Positions 13,452 to 27,112 of a stretch of 64,000 nucleotides of DNA are shown here, piece after piece. This stretch comes from Microplitis mediator (Eukaryota > Arthropoda > Insecta > Hymenoptera > Braconidae): positions 17,929,901-17,993,900 of the forward strand of contig NC_079979.1 in assembly GCF_029852145.1 (NCBI RefSeq), read 5' to 3'. The notes below the pieces were generated by a model. It saw only the letters and a program-made list of their open reading frames with translations. It was not told the origin of the DNA and searched no databases. The stretch's first letter is position 1; each line of letters opens with the position of its first letter. The position numbers and the translations under genes are program-made.

Positions 13452-13675
13452 CGACCTGAGGACCCAGAGGTGGCTTAGGTATCAAACTCAGCCCCTGCCG
13501 CGCATCATCAATGTTTACGACCATAAGATGCGTCACAAGTGAGTAATAATTACAAATTACAGATACATAATTATTTTACGAAGAATCTTTCGACAATTAC
13601 GTCGAAGATTTTTTTTCAAATGAATTATACGTTACAATATAACTATTTGCGGTTTAATTTGTTCCTTCTGATGTA

Positions 13676-14513
13676 CACTGAGAAAAAAATTTTCTCCTGA
13701 CAACTAAATATTAGTTATGACAAGAAAATAATTTGATTGCCCATTGCCAATCATATACAATCATATTTATGGCAAGTATAAAATCAAATTGATTACCTGT
13801 AGAGCTTACAAAGTAGTCATAATGAAATATATGAGTGATACTTAGAGAATGAGGTATTAATAATAATTGAATATTATTTTAAAATGACAGAATATTTATA
13901 CAACAGTTAAATAAATGCATATTCAAAAGAATAATATCATAGTGTGATACAGGATACCACTAGAATCAATAATTTTCAGAGGATAACCTGTTCCATGAAT
14001 GCTTCAAGCTGGCGAATATAAAAACTCTGAAATAAGTATCTTACCAGGGACACCACAAATGGTAGGCGCGATCTAGTGGCGAGCACCGAACTACTCCAGC
14101 TGCTGCTGCCGAACACCACAACTTTTAAATCAATAATCATTAAGTTCAAATATTTATTTATTAACCTCGAACAAATATATATATTTATTCTAAATGAATA
14201 TATTTTTTTGTGTCTAAGTAATATTTATTAGAGTTACTATAATAATATTTTGCTTTAATATTTGGATTTGTTGGCACTATAAAATAGTTTAGTTGTCCAT
14301 TAAATAGATATTTTCTTAACTTTACCAAATGATTTTATTATCTCAGAGAGAGAGAAATTAATGTCAACCAAATAGAGTCTATAAAATCATTTGTTAAAAA
14401 TGATAAAATAGCTTTTATTGACTTAATAAAATTTAGTTGTCCCAAATAAATTTTAGTTTAACAGAATTTAACAAAACCAATTTAATTGTCCAAAGAGAAA
14501 TTTTTTCTCAGTG
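13676..14513. mobile_element. TA-flanked inverted-repeat element CACTGAGAAAAA (838 bp)
   Basis: Ends CACTGAGAAAAAAATTT and AAATTTTTTCTCAGTG are inverse, and the flanking GATGTA / TACATC is also symmetric around a TA target. The interior is AT-rich, with an embedded non-repetitive patch near 13980-14130. No transposase frame is seen. Confidence 0.7.
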
Positions 14514-16385
14514 TACATCGCGGGTAAATAGGACACCGTCAATTTTTTTTTCTACCAAAAAATATCAGTTCTTTTAAATATTTAATGTAAGAAAATTCAA
14601 AAGCATTAAAATTTTTAAAAGTAATAAATATATAAATAAAATAAAATCATTCCTAAAGAATTTATTCCCAACAAAGTACTCGCGCTCACCTGGCGTTACA
14701 TCAAACACGTAACACCGATGCTGTAACATGTGACATCAATATTTACTTAAAAAAATAAAATAAAAAATTCCGGCGCCTGATCTAATCACCAAAGCATCAT
14801 AATTAATCCGTCATAAATCAAATGTCCCATTAATGGACCGCTTAAAAAAATGATTAAACAAAGCTAAAATAAATGTTCGATCCAAGTGCCTATACCCCGA
14901 GCACCATAACTTAATCTCAATCTTCTTTTTCTTCACATTTGTTTTATATCCTTTCGCCTGTACATCTCACTCTCTCCCTATCCCTATGACCTACAGACTC
15001 GGTTGGTGGGCACATTACCTAACAGTACCTATACACAACTACATAACACTTGTTTATTCTGCTGCAACCGCCGCTGGATGGACGCGCGCATTAACCGCCG
15101 CTTCTTCTTCCTCTTCTTCTTCTTATACTTCTTCTTCTTCTTCTTCTTTTACTTCTTCTTTGCGTGTGTACCTATACAAGCTGCTTTGCTTCCTTCTTCT
15201 GTTCTATATAGGCCACTGGTGTGCCTATACTTTTGTATACACTTAATACATACCTCCAATAGCTCAGCAGTAAAATATATACACACATATATATATATAT
15301 ATATATATAGATAGAATATCTAACGTAACATAACGTTTTAGCTTTGGCTCATAACGGCACGGGCAGATCTCAATGTACCTTTCAACATCACCACAATCGT
15401 TTGGCTGTCAATGTCTGCATATATATATGTATATATAAATATATATGTACATATAAATGTGTAAGTATATATGGCTGTAAGCATATGTACCAAGAAAACG
15501 GACTCACTTGATGGTTTCTTGTGAGGCTCAGTTCGCTTGTTATACTCCCCCTCGATACGACGAGATATCCGTATGCTGGATCCGTTACTCGGGGTGTCGC
15601 AGAGCCAGTTACCGTGTTACCGCAATTCAGGCCACAAAGTCAAAATACAGTTAGTCGTGACCGTCCAAGAGCAACAGCAACAGGAACAACAACACACGAT
15701 CGAGACACGACCGGGAGGACGAACAAGACGTAGAAGAGTTCTGTGTATATATGGCATACTACATATATATATGTATATGTATATATGTCTTTCATTTTAT
15801 TCGCCGAACAAATGGATGATGAGAATAAAAAAGAAATGCTTTCTTGGTATTGAGACTCCCTCCTCTTCCCGGTTAGTACCGACAACCGACGCGAGATAGA
15901 TACTGATTAATTTTATGGGAATGCTGAGACTATGGGATTTTTTGCTGTGGATCAAAATTGTGATTTTAAAAGTTTTGTATCGGAGCATTAAGTTGATATT
16001 TTATTTATTTTGATATTTTAATTAATAATCAAAGAAAATGCGGAAATGAAGCTGAAAAAATTTTGATAGCATGTTAACTGTGGGATTTTATTGATAAAAA
16101 ATTTTAGCGGGTAATCAAAATTTAATGTATGATTGAGAATACTGGAGTTGAATGAGGACACGAAGGAAAAAAAATTTTTTATAAATTTTGTGGCTCTGCC
16201 TGAAATAATTAACTCGCTCCGATATCCACTAGACCGCATATAAAAAAAAACGATCACTGAAATTAAAAATTTAAGACAAATGGATTTGACATTTTTCGTT
16301 TGATAAATTTATCAAAAAATAAAATTTTAATCATACATTTCCTAAATAATTAAAAAAAAATTCCAAGGTTAATTTTATGTCTCAC
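14514..16385. other. Intergenic sequence with TTC microsatellite and a GC-richer island
   Basis: A TTC/CTT repeat at about 15100-15165 creates false poly-Ser/Phe ORFs. The island 15480-15735 is of ordinary complexity, with a CAACAG-rich end giving short Gln runs in one frame. It could be an exon or enhancer, but nothing decisive is visible. Confidence 0.4.
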
Positions 16386-17270
16386 CCCGGGTCAAAAATA
16401 AAACTTGACTCAGGCTCGCTTCGCCTTATTTTCTTTTGAAGATCGATTTGCCGACGATTTTTTGATAAGATCTCGACTTTTTCGACTTGAATTCAATTTT
16501 TTTCAACTTTTTGAACTTTTTTCATCTTAGTTTCAACTTATTCGTCTTTCCTTTGAGCACGATAGTCATTCACGTTACTTTTGACTTGCTAAACCAAGTC
16601 GAAAAAAAAAGTCATTTATTCGCCTTACTTTCGCCTTAATATATCAAAATTATTTCACCTTAGTTCTGACTTTTTCGACTTATAATTTAAGTCGAGTAAG
16701 TCTACATCAACTCAGTTTCGACTTGATTTAAACTTTTCCGCCTTATCTTTTAAGTCGAATAAGTTTAAACCAAGTCAATTTCGACTTGATCTTGACTTTT
16801 TCGTCTTAAAATTTAAGTCGAATAAGTCTAAACCAAGTCAATTTCGACTTGATTTCAACTTTTGCATCTTAAATCGTGACTAAGTAAGCCAGTTAAGTCT
16901 AACCCAAGGCGAAAACTCAATGTATTTCATATCTCCGTAAAAAAAGTCGGGTTTCTCTTGTGAAAAACGGCTCCAAATTTCGACTTGGTAAATCAAGTGT
17001 TATTTTTGACCCGGGTATCGACAATTATACAAAAACATTATGGGTGAAGAAGAACAAAATAAAAGTACTTTTTGATTCATCAATTAACCGGAAGACTGGT
17101 TTTATTTCCAGTGTTTTCATCTTATCAATAGACTTAAATATACTAGTATAGTAAGAAAACAGTACAGTAGAGTTTAACTCAAAGTATTTTAAATGAAAAT
17201 ACGTTTGTAACGTCAAATAAGAGACGTGTTCAAGACGTTCACGTGGCCAAAGTTTTATTTTTGACCCGGG
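16386..17270. mobile_element. Element with CCCGGGTCAAAAATAAAACT ends, copy 2, with two right ends
   Basis: The left end CCCGGGTCAAAAATAAAACT at 16386 is matched by inverse ends at 17015 and again at 17270. The interior to 17015 holds an expanded array of AAGTCGAATAAGTCTAAACC-type units. The 17016-17270 segment is different DNA. Confidence 0.7.
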
Positions 17271-20200
17271 ACGCTGCCATAAATTTTTTATTTCTTGTCA
17301 ACATATTTGATAAATTTTCCAAATTTTTCCGTCCCTCTAAATTTCCTTAAAAAAAAAATATTCTTTTTACTCCAAAATCGTATCTCATTCAACCCCAGGT
17401 TCTCTTAATTAGCGTCGATAAGAACCGGACTTTAATTTATGTAACGATTTCCTAGTCCAGATTATTCGGGTATCGTTATAAAGAATCAAAAATATAAATT
17501 CCTAATCCACTTGTCAAACAACCTGCATCCATCCATTGAAAAATTCAACCCAACCATATCTATATAAATAAAGTATAAGTCATCTATCATTAATATCACA
17601 ATTAATTAAGAAAAAGCTTTAGAGAACAAAAAAATGTATATAAAAGGATTGCATAAGTTGAATGAAATAAGTATAACGGAAGAAGTTTTGTTGAAGAAAG
17701 AGCCGATTAGCGGTTCTTTTTTTTATTTAACATAAAAAAAAAGTAGAAGGGCTTTATTATTACAAAGTCTGTGGTTATTGCAACACTTATCGTGTCTTAT
17801 AAAATTCGTGGGCTCCACGCACACCACGTGGTCCGTAATATTTTTTTGAATCTCACTCCATTATACATCACTGTCTCTCATCTCTCAATACACATATATA
17901 TATCTATATAAATTTTTTATCTTCTTTTCCATTTGATTCTTTATAAACCATCTCCATACCATACCTTTCATTTCATTCCCATTCCAATTGTGTCCCGTTT
18001 CCTCGCCGTTGTCTTGTACAAAGACATAAAGAGGAAAAAAGAAAGATAGAGGAAGTTCATTTCAAGTGCATTCGTAAAGTAAAACTCAATAAAAAAAAAA
18101 TAAAAATAAAATAAAAAAAAAAAAGTCATAAAATAAAAAAGAGTGACATAAAATTGGTTGCATGACGGGGCCAACGCCCATCAAGAAGTTCACTTCCCAA
18201 ATTCAATTTCATCTCACGAAATATATTTATTATCTTTTTACGTTTATTTTTATACGTTTAGTTTTTTAATTTTTTTTTTACGAGAAAAAGAACAAGAAGA
18301 AGGAGAAGAAGCTGAAGAAGAAGAAGAAGAAGAAGTGGATAAAAGAGCTTTCAAATGATGGTTTATCTATTACGGTATAGATGTACACATAGAAAGATGG
18401 GTGTATGTATGGATGTATGTATATAGTTTTTGGCTTTGCTCTTAGACAACTGGACAATTAATTTCCATCGGCACGAACGCTAGAGAGGTTAATGACACTT
18501 GAACACTGTCGAAATACATGCTCAGCTGAATATTACATATTTAAGACCGGGCTTACTACCTTTACTCTTTACTATATATATATATAGAGAGATTTTTTGT
18601 TGGGTATATAAGTAAAGTGTATGATGGGTGCAAGTATTAGTAAGTTGCCAAAAAATAATTCGAGTGCACATACCACGAGAAGAGTAGCTCATGCATAAAA
18701 GGGCTTACGTGCGTGCACTCGTTTAATAATACCGAAAAGAGTATATATATATTTATATAAATATGTATATGTATATGTGTGTACATATATTACGTGTATA
18801 TAGATGGAGAAATGCGCACGTGTAAATACCACCTGCGAATGGTAATAAAAAATATGGAGATATATCAAGTTCAAGTTCAAGAAAATTTATATGCATTTTT
18901 TTTATATATATTTTGATTCATTTTTGATTAATATTAATTTTTTTGTGCAAAAAATATCAGAATCGATGGCGATAGCGGACGTGGTAAAGATTGCGTGGGA
19001 GTAAAATTAAAAAAAATGAATTTTTTTGAGTTGAAAAAAAATTAGAAAATTTTGATTTTTTCGGGAGGAATACGGGAAAAATGGGCTACTAAAAAAATTT
19101 GTTGTGGGTAATTATGTTGTAGAGAGGGAAAAATGGGCCGCATAAAAAAAAATTAGTGTGAGTTGCCGTAAATAATTTTTTTGCTGTAAAAAAATGAAGT
19201 CAGAAGAAATATAAACCCACGAAAAATAATATAATGAGTGTTAAATTAAAACATAACGACATGAAATAATTTAGTGTGTAGATAGTAAGGTAGTAGGTAA
19301 TAATAAATATTTATGTTGTAAAAGAATGGTCGTAAAAGTCAATCGCGGATTTCCTGAGTAAGTTATGAGCCATTGGCTCGCGATATCTATGAACAGGGGT
19401 TTACGCAGTACAACTACAAGTCTACATATATTGATATAGATAATCTATCTTTAACTTTTTAAATTATCCTTTTTCTTTGCAACATATTTACACTTGCTTC
19501 CTGCCTTTCTCTCCGGATGTACTTACTGTGCAAAACTTTTTTTTGTTAGATGGGGTCTGCTATCAAGAAATTTTCATGACAAGTTTGTTTCGTATACATA
19601 TACATATACATATACATATTCTACAGTGAATTTGTAATTTAATATATAAAAAAATATAATATTAATAATTATAATAATTTTTTTAATTACAGGTGACATG
19701 TTTTCATAATTAAAAATAAATATTAATTATGATAATAAAGTTAAATATTTTATTTTTAAAAAAGTAAATATTTTATTTTATCTAATGACATTATATAGTC
19801 ATTGATCCCTAAATATTTGCCGTGTATATATGAATGTATGTGTGAGATGTGTGTATGTGAATATATATATGGATAGTGAGTAAAAAAACTAGGAGGGTGA
19901 ATAATAAAAATAATAATGAGAATAGAAAAAGAAAGAGAGAAAAGAAAGGCGTGAAAGTAACCGGTTCGCACGCGCAGAATTTGCGTCAACGACTAGGAGT
20001 ATGAGTGAACGCTTGAGAGGACACGAGAGGTCACCTTGACACTGTGCCAGTTTAGCCTAGGCCTCAATATACATATATACATATTCTTTTGAATATAGAT
20101 ATATGTAATATGTCTTGGAGCGACTCCTTTAGTTGGCACCTTCTCAGTCTCCTTGAGAGGGGACTTGATTTTATTTTTTAACAAAATATATATATTTTTT

Positions 20201-20831
20201 AACCTGTGCCAATTTCAATGCCAGGATTCGCTTTTGCTTAATGGAAAAACTTTCCTTCTCTTTGACGCTCGCAAAAATCGAGTAATCGGTGGAATACATA
20301 AATAGTTGCCTTCTCTACCGGTTTTTTATGTTTCGACAAATTCCTTAATATTTTTTTTTATTGTTATTTTTAAACTCTTACATAATTTTTATTTTTATAC
20401 TTTTTTATTTAAATCAGTTTAAAAAAAAATTTTATTTCGACTTTAAATTGTTGATTATTTTTTTTTACGCTGGTGATTGTTCATTAAATTAATGAATTTT
20501 TTATTTATGGTATAAAATGAGTTTGGGCAAAATGAGCTAAGAGGAGGCTGGGGTAAGTTGGTAACCCCAGGCAGTAAAATCCCTCAAAAGTTCACCAGTC
20601 GAAAATTCCTCGAGTGCTTCTTAATTCAATTAAAAAAAAATCGTCGTACTGCTTACCCTGACCAACTTTCCCCAGTCTCTTAAGCACAAAAATTGACTGT
20701 CATTAATAATAAATTTTTCATGAACTTCGAAAAAATTAAATAATAAAAATGTTTTCAAAAAAGTATAAACTGTTTCTTTGTTTTTCACGTTTTTGCTCAA
20801 AAAATTTTTTGAAATTTCTAGCTCCGAAAAT
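17271..20831. other. AT-rich intergenic sequence with GAA repeat
   Basis: A GAA/GAAG microsatellite at about 18290-18335, TA-rich tracts at 18740-18790 and a GC-richer patch near 20000-20060. No supported gene. Confidence 0.5.
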
Positions 20832-21033
20832 ATGATCCAGAAGTTAACGGACAATCGGAAATTTTCGGATGTTTTTTTTTTACCGGACAATAAGAAAAAA
20901 AAAAAACTAAAAAAATGCACATGTTGCAAATTTAAAAAACTATAGTTGCAATTTTTTCAAATACTTTTTTTTTAATGATTTATTGCTTTAAAAAAATCCA
21001 AAAATTATCAGATGTCGGCTGATTTCCGTTTCA
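20832..21033 (+). repeat. Dispersed ~200-bp foldback repeat, copy 1
   Basis: The copy starts TGATCCAGAAGTTAACGGAC and ends AGATGTCGGCTGATTTCCGT. These imperfectly inverse ends surround an inner stem (TGCACATGT... TTGCA). It is an older, diverged copy. Confidence 0.65.
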
Positions 21034-21151
21034 TTTCGAAAATTGAGCCTGAAAAAAATTTCCTCGAAATTCAAAAATCAATGAAAAAAATTTTCAGTTA
21101 ACAAAAGTCGTTTTTTTTAAATTTTCGAAAATTTTTTTTTGCAAAAATAGT

Positions 21152-21357
21152 TACGATCCTGAAGTTGGCAGACAATTGAATATTTTTGGATTATTTTTAG
21201 GCTAATTGAATTTGAAGAAAAAAAAAAACTAAAAATATGCACATGTAGAAAATTTAAAAGACTACAAGTGCAATTTTTTTAAATATTTTTTTTTTTATAA
21301 TTTATCATTTTTTTTTTAATCCAAAATTATTAGACGTCAGCTAATTTCAGTATCATA
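21152..21357 (+). repeat. Dispersed ~200-bp foldback repeat, copy 2
   Basis: Ends are ACGATCCTGAAGTTGGCAGA and GACGTCAGCTAATTTCAGTA. The inner stem is TGCACATGTAGAAAATTT with AAGACTACAAGTGCA. Confidence 0.75.
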
Positions 21358-22605
21358 AATAGTTGATGTGGAACTTTTTCTAATTAATTTTTTTGCGTAA
21401 TTAGAGTGCACTGGTTATTAATTTATTTTTATAACAAGAGAAAGGTGGAATGAAAGTGCATAGATCAGTTGCATTCTATATACATATATATCTATATATG
21501 AAATAGAACACAAAAAACTTTCTCTATGGACCATCCTCTGATTTCATTTTTTTTCTACTCTTCTTTTCTCAATTTTCCCTTTTCATATCAACTCCCAAGA
21601 AAAGTGAGATCTCGATCCTTCAATACTCAATTTATCTCTAAAATAATTGTTTCTCAAAATCGTCCATCTTACCCATAAAACCAATGAATAATTAACCAAA
21701 AAAAATTAAAATTTCAATTTAAATATATAAATAAATAAATTATTAATTTTCAATTAACCCGCGATAAAAAGATTAACGTAATAACAAACGATGACGCCGC
21801 ATTAATTTACTCGAGTCCTTGATTAGATATTATTTATAAATATATAATACTTTTTTGTTCAAGGTACACATAATTTAAAATTATATTATTTCACTCTTAT
21901 CGCGATTATGATTACGACTGATAAAGTTAATAACAATAATCAATAAAAGTTTGTTCAAAGTGACAGGAAACTAAATCCCTATTAATTATTTTAAAATAAA
22001 TTACAATAAATATAAATTTATAAGACTTAACATTTTCGAGTATTTAAATTTAAATTCCCGGTATATAAACTGTTAAAAATATTATTATTATTTTTTTGGC
22101 ATATAATAGCGTATAGCATTAGATCGTCGTCACCGTCTAACTATATACAATCTATTAGACGTGGTTGAAGATTGCGCCAGGTCAACGTACCTATATAGTC
22201 ACCTGACGAACGTGACTCTTCTTAGTTTGAACCACGTTAAATGTATAAATGTATATATATGTATGTATATAGATAGATAGATAGATACATGGACATGTAT
22301 GTTTAAGTTGTAATACAAATACAAAGTTAACTAATATATATTTATATATATATGGATATATATATATATACTCTTTACTTAGTTAGACTTGCCTGATGCC
22401 AACCTACCTACCTACCCACCTACCTACTTATCGCCGCTTATTCACTCATGTCGTTTTAACTATAGTGTCCCATTGCTCATCATACCGTTTTTTTTTGACA
22501 TTACTTTTATCTTTAAACTATTTTATTAATCTTGACTCTATTAGATACACAATAATTTATTCTGTTATTTTAGCACATGGTAAAAAATCATGATCTTGAA
22601 TTTAG

Positions 22606-23217
22606 ACGATCCTGAAGTTAGCAGGCAATTAAAAGTTTTTGGATTTGTTTTTGAAGAATTAAATTTAAAAAAAAAAGAAACTGAAAAAATGCACATGTAG
22701 AAAATTTAAAAGACTACAAGTGCAATTTAAAAAAATTTTTTTTTTTTAATAATTTATCGTTTTTTAAAAAATTCAAAAATTATTAGACGCCGGCTAATTT
22801 CAGTATCATGAATTTACGATCCTGGAGTTAGCAGACAATTAAAAATTTTTGGATTTTTTTTTGAACAATTAAATTTGAAGAAAAAAAAAATTGAAAAAAT
22901 GCACATGTAGAAAATTTAAAAGACTACAAGTGTAATTTTTTTTAATATTTTTTTTTTTATGATTTATAGTTTTTTAAAAAATCCAAAAATTATTAGACGG
23001 CTTATTTCAGTATCATGAATTTAGCAGACAATTAAAAATTTTTGGATGCTATTTTGAACTAGTTAATTACAAAAATTTAAAAAACTAAAAAAATACACTT
23101 GTAGGAAATTTAAAAAATTATAAGTGCAATTTTTTTTAATATTTTTTTTTTTTTATAATTTATGGTTTTGAAAAATTCAAAAAATTATTAGATGTCGGCT
23201 AACTTAAGAATCATAAA
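22606..23217 (+). repeat. Three tandem copies of the ~200-bp foldback repeat
   Basis: Consecutive copies begin near 22606, 22817 and 23023 (the third lacks its first bases). Each holds ATGCACATGTAGAAAATTTA or a variant and ends with GTCGGCTAATTTCAGTATCAT or a variant. Spacing is about 205-210 bp. Confidence 0.8.
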
Positions 23218-23559
23218 AAATCGGTTGTTTTTTCAGCGATTATTTCGGAGTAGTCTAGATTTTATTTCAATCCGCATTCACTCTGATTTTTTTGAAAATT
23301 TTTTTGGAAATGTGTACGTATGAGAAATGCGAAGATTTGAGGAAATTTTGAGATTTTATATTTTTTCGTAGAGAAAAAAAGGGAGCAAGTTGAGAAAATT
23401 TGAATTTTGGTAGAAAATTTTGTGGAATAATTTTTTATTCTTTTTTTTTTTAATTTCTAGGACTACTGATAAAATTAAGTTGCATATTTATTTTTTATGG
23501 CCGCGATAATATTTTTTAGAAATTCTCGAGCAGAAAAAAATGGCGCATTAAATATTTGA

Positions 23560-23735
23560 AAAAGTTTTGGATTTTTTTTCCAACAAGTCAATTACAAAAA
23601 AACAAAACTAAAAAAATGCACATGTAGAGAATGAAAAAAACTATATGTGCATTTTTTTTAAATATTTTTTTTTTTATAATTTATCATTTTAAAAAAAATC
23701 CTAAAATTATAAGAGGTCAGTAACTTCAGTCTCCT
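23560..23735 (+). repeat. Dispersed foldback repeat, degraded copy
   Basis: It retains AAATGCACATGTAGAGAA, the inner partner ACTATATGTGCATTT and the AAGAGGTCAGTAACTTCAGT end, but lacks the GATCCTGAAG start. Confidence 0.6.
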
Positions 23736-23981
23736 AATAGACTAGAGTGCAAAATAAAATCTTCTGAATTTCCAAACTTAAAAAATAAAATAATTTTTAA
23801 TAAAAATTTCCTACAGCAAAATTCTAACTCTATTATCGCCAAACGTTGACCACAGGCCAAAAAAGTGTGTCTAATAAATAAAATATAATATTTAAGTACT
23901 AAAAATATGTAAATTAAGCAAAAAAAAAAAATAAGTATTCAATATTCGGTGAAGTTGCTTTTTTATATTTTTTTTAACCAG

Positions 23982-24048
23982 TCTCAGATACTGGTACATA
24001 CTCGTTTTACTCATCTCCAGCAGTATCCAGCATCATCACCGAGTCCAA
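23982..24048 (+). other. Candidate 67-nt exon with consensus splice sites
   Basis: A long pyrimidine-rich tract ending TTTTTTTTAACCAG (AG at 23980-23981) is followed 67 nt later by the consensus donor GTAAGT at 24049. The enclosed sequence is open in all three frames, so coding potential cannot be judged. It lies in a GC-richer patch (about 23980-24240) and is on the same strand as mlpt. It could be an upstream leader exon of that gene or of an unseen non-coding transcript. Confidence 0.25.
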
Positions 24049-25575
24049 GTAAGTAAAGTAAAGAGTGTAGCGTGGTATGGAATTGTCGACAGGGTGAACG
24101 TCCGACCTAGAGGCTACTCTCCTTCCTCACGTTAACTCTTCTACCTTTCAGCTCTCTCTCTCTCTTTTTCCCTCTCTTTCCCTCAGCAATACCATATACT
24201 CTTACATTACGCCGCTTCCACAGCTCACTGACAGTCGTCCACAAAAAGTAACCGCGTATAAAATTGTTCATTTTTTTTTTTTTAATTTAAAAAAAAAAAT
24301 GATTACTCACAATAATTTAATAATCATTTAAATTAAACAATTAATAACACACTGTCGCTGTTTCCATGACATTTATTTCATTTAATTACCATGTGATTGA
24401 AAAAAAATAATTAATAATTGGGTACGATAAAAAATTGATAAGAGGAAAAATATATATATATTTATAAATAATAATTATGATGATAATGATAATAATATTA
24501 AAAATAGTCCTTGAATAATAAAGTAATGTAAGTTGTAGCCGACCTATCGCAATCATCGTGTTTATACGTAACTAAATACTCGATATATTCTTAATTCACT
24601 TATTTACTCACTCACTCACTCACTCACTCATTAGTAAGATTTAAATTAATTCAACATGATTAACGAGTTAGTTACCGACAAGTAAATAAGTTTTATTAAA
24701 AAATAGTAAATAAAATAAATAAAAATCGAAGGTGCAGAAACGATAGTAATTTGCCATAAATTACAATGTAATATCCGCAATGAGGGACACGTTTACTAAC
24801 CAGCTACTGTAACCTGTCGATTTATTTATATATTTTTTTAATTTACTGTCTTATTATGTATTAGATTACGATACTGATAAAGAAACGACGAGGATGAGGT
24901 AAAGATGTTAAAAACGATTGGTTAGGTCATGGTAATTATAATAATATTTTTCACCCGACAGATAAATATATATATTTATACTTTGATCAGTTAATTATAT
25001 AAGATCCTTTATTTATTAATTTTACCTTTTTCCCGAGATAAATTTATTATTTTTAATTTATCTCCGGACCTACTTGGATCATTTTTTTTATTTGTTTTCA
25101 TATTTATGACTAGATTTAGCTTCACCTTTCACGGTTTATCAGAGAATGGCTCACCCTCTTTTCCGCCTCCTCCGCTTTCTTACTGCCTGTACCTTTTGTT
25201 CTTATTATTATTATTATTATCTCATATTTTTTCTTCCGTTTACTTGCCATCGTTATAAATATTACGTTATTATTAATTCTTGTAAATTAAATCCTGTCAT
25301 TAAATCCCGAGTCGAAATTTAACGTATTTTAGACGTAGTTGACGTACGAAAATGTAAACAAGACTTGCGTAATCGTAAATTGTCGATACAACCTTTAAAG
25401 ACTGGCAATAAAACAATTAAACTAGATCGGAAAAATTTTGTCTACAAGCTTCTAAATAGTCTGTAAGACTCAAAAAAGCTCGAGAAACTGGGCATCAGTA
25501 GAGTTATCTCCTGCAAGGCTCAAAATATTTTTCTACAGCTGCTAAGAATTTTTATTTCTTGTCTTCTAGCTACTA
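24049..25575. other. AT-rich sequence after the candidate 67-nt exon
   Basis: A CT-rich stretch at 24150-24185, a (CACT)n tract at about 24605-24630 and otherwise low-complexity AT-rich DNA. It would be intron if the upstream mlpt exon model is right. Confidence 0.4.
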
Positions 25576-26095
25576 CACTGTAAAAAGAGCGATGTTAAAC
25601 ATGGACTCATTTTAACTCCGCTCGGTGTTAAAATAAAATTACACCGGTGTAGGAGGAGTAATTCACCGGTGTTAAAAATACCGGTGTTAAATCGGGGTAA
25701 ACGGTGTAAAAGTGGAGTAAAATCGGTGTAAAAGCGGTGTAAACTGCGTCTGCTTGGAGTATTAACTTTAAAGATTATAAAACACAAAAAATGTTAGTTC
25801 TTTATAAAAATTAATAAAGAATATCATTTATTAACAAGTATAGTGATCGAGTAAGTAAAATACTTTAACACCGGTACAGAATATTTACACCAGCGGCGGC
25901 GTTATTTTAACACCGTTATAGAATATTTACACCGGCAGCGGCGATATTTTAACACTGGAAAATTTTTTTAACACCGGTACAGAATATTTACACCGGCGGC
26001 GGCGTTATTTTTACACCGCTTTCGGTGTTGAAATTTAACACCGCCAATTTTAACACCTACACCGCTTGGACTTACCCCGGTGATTTTTTACAGTG
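25576..26095. mobile_element. TA-flanked element with CACTGTAAAAA tips and ACACCGGTGTA repeats
   Basis: 520-bp element with tips CACTGTAAAAA / TTTTTTACAGTG and TA on both sides. It shares its tips with the five-copy family but has an unrelated interior. The interior repeats TTAACACCGGTACAGAATAT and ACACCGGCGGCGGCG two or three times with many short CACCGGTG palindromes, so it is locally GC-rich in AT-rich DNA. Confidence 0.75.
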
Positions 26096-27112
26096 TAGAT
26101 ATGTATTTTGGCAATGAAATGTTTCGTTTTATTGCAAGTTTTGAAAGTTTTTATGTACGATTTACGATTGCGCAAGTCTTATTTACGTTTTCGTACGTCA
26201 ACTACGTCTAAAATACGTTTTACGATTATCTACGTCTTCAAAGGTTGAATAATTTACGTTTTCAAAGTCTTGTACTTTCAATCTACGATTTAAATTTCGA
26301 CTCGGGAATTATTGGGAATGAAAATTTTTGAAATAAAAAAAATTTCATCATTTTAAGAGATCGATCCCTAATTAAAAATGACGTTCCTAATAATGCATTC
26401 ATTGATAGTAACAATTTATGTATATACATGTGTATATATGTAGATGTATATGATTCACGGTCAATGTATATTAGAAACATCATCTATAATATATCATGGT
26501 GGTAAGATGTAAGATAGAATAGATGAGTAGGAGATGAATTTTGTTATTAAAGAGATTCTATGGAGATAAATAAATCCCTATATAAAACGTGGCCTGTTAC
26601 GTAAATTAGATAGGTATGTACTGGCTATACGTAAGTACTATAAGCGTCTTGTCTCTTGCACCATCGTCTATCCATTTAACTTAGACTTGTGTCTAGTCTC
26701 AGTTTATAGTATGCTTGTGTACGTACATTTATACACGTACGTTTAATACATATATAGAATAGAAACTAGCACCCATCTACGAATAGAAGTTAAATAAAAT
26801 TTGAGGCATCCTAAGAATGTCATAAATTTTTTTTTTTTTTTTTTAAACACAATTTTTAAATAAAATCTATTTAACTGTTTTAATAAACCTCAAATCATCC
26901 ACGGGTAATAATTATTTTAATTTCATCTTGTTATTTTTTTTATTACCGAAATTAGGACCCACTATTTGTTAGAAGTATTCATAATTTTTTAAACATTTAT
27001 AAAAATTTTTTTTTATTTACGGACTTTGAAAAAAATTTTTAATTATTACTAGTAATTTTACCCTCAATGTTCAAATTTCGAAATTTGGGTTTTTTTTCTA
27101 ATTAAATTAATA

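Noticed and set aside
14986..15246. ORF with long serine run
   Set aside because: The run is translation of a TTC/CTT microsatellite; the other frame gives poly-Phe just as well.
15573..15588. LDP-containing frame (CTGGATCCG...) considered as another LDPTGxY peptide
   Set aside because: It reads LDPLLG, without Thr-Gly-x-Tyr or a stop, so it is not a micropeptide of this family.
22606..23217. CRISPR-like regular repeats
   Set aside because: Units are about 205 bp with diverged palindromic sequence and no spacers, in a eukaryotic genome; they are tandem foldback repeats.
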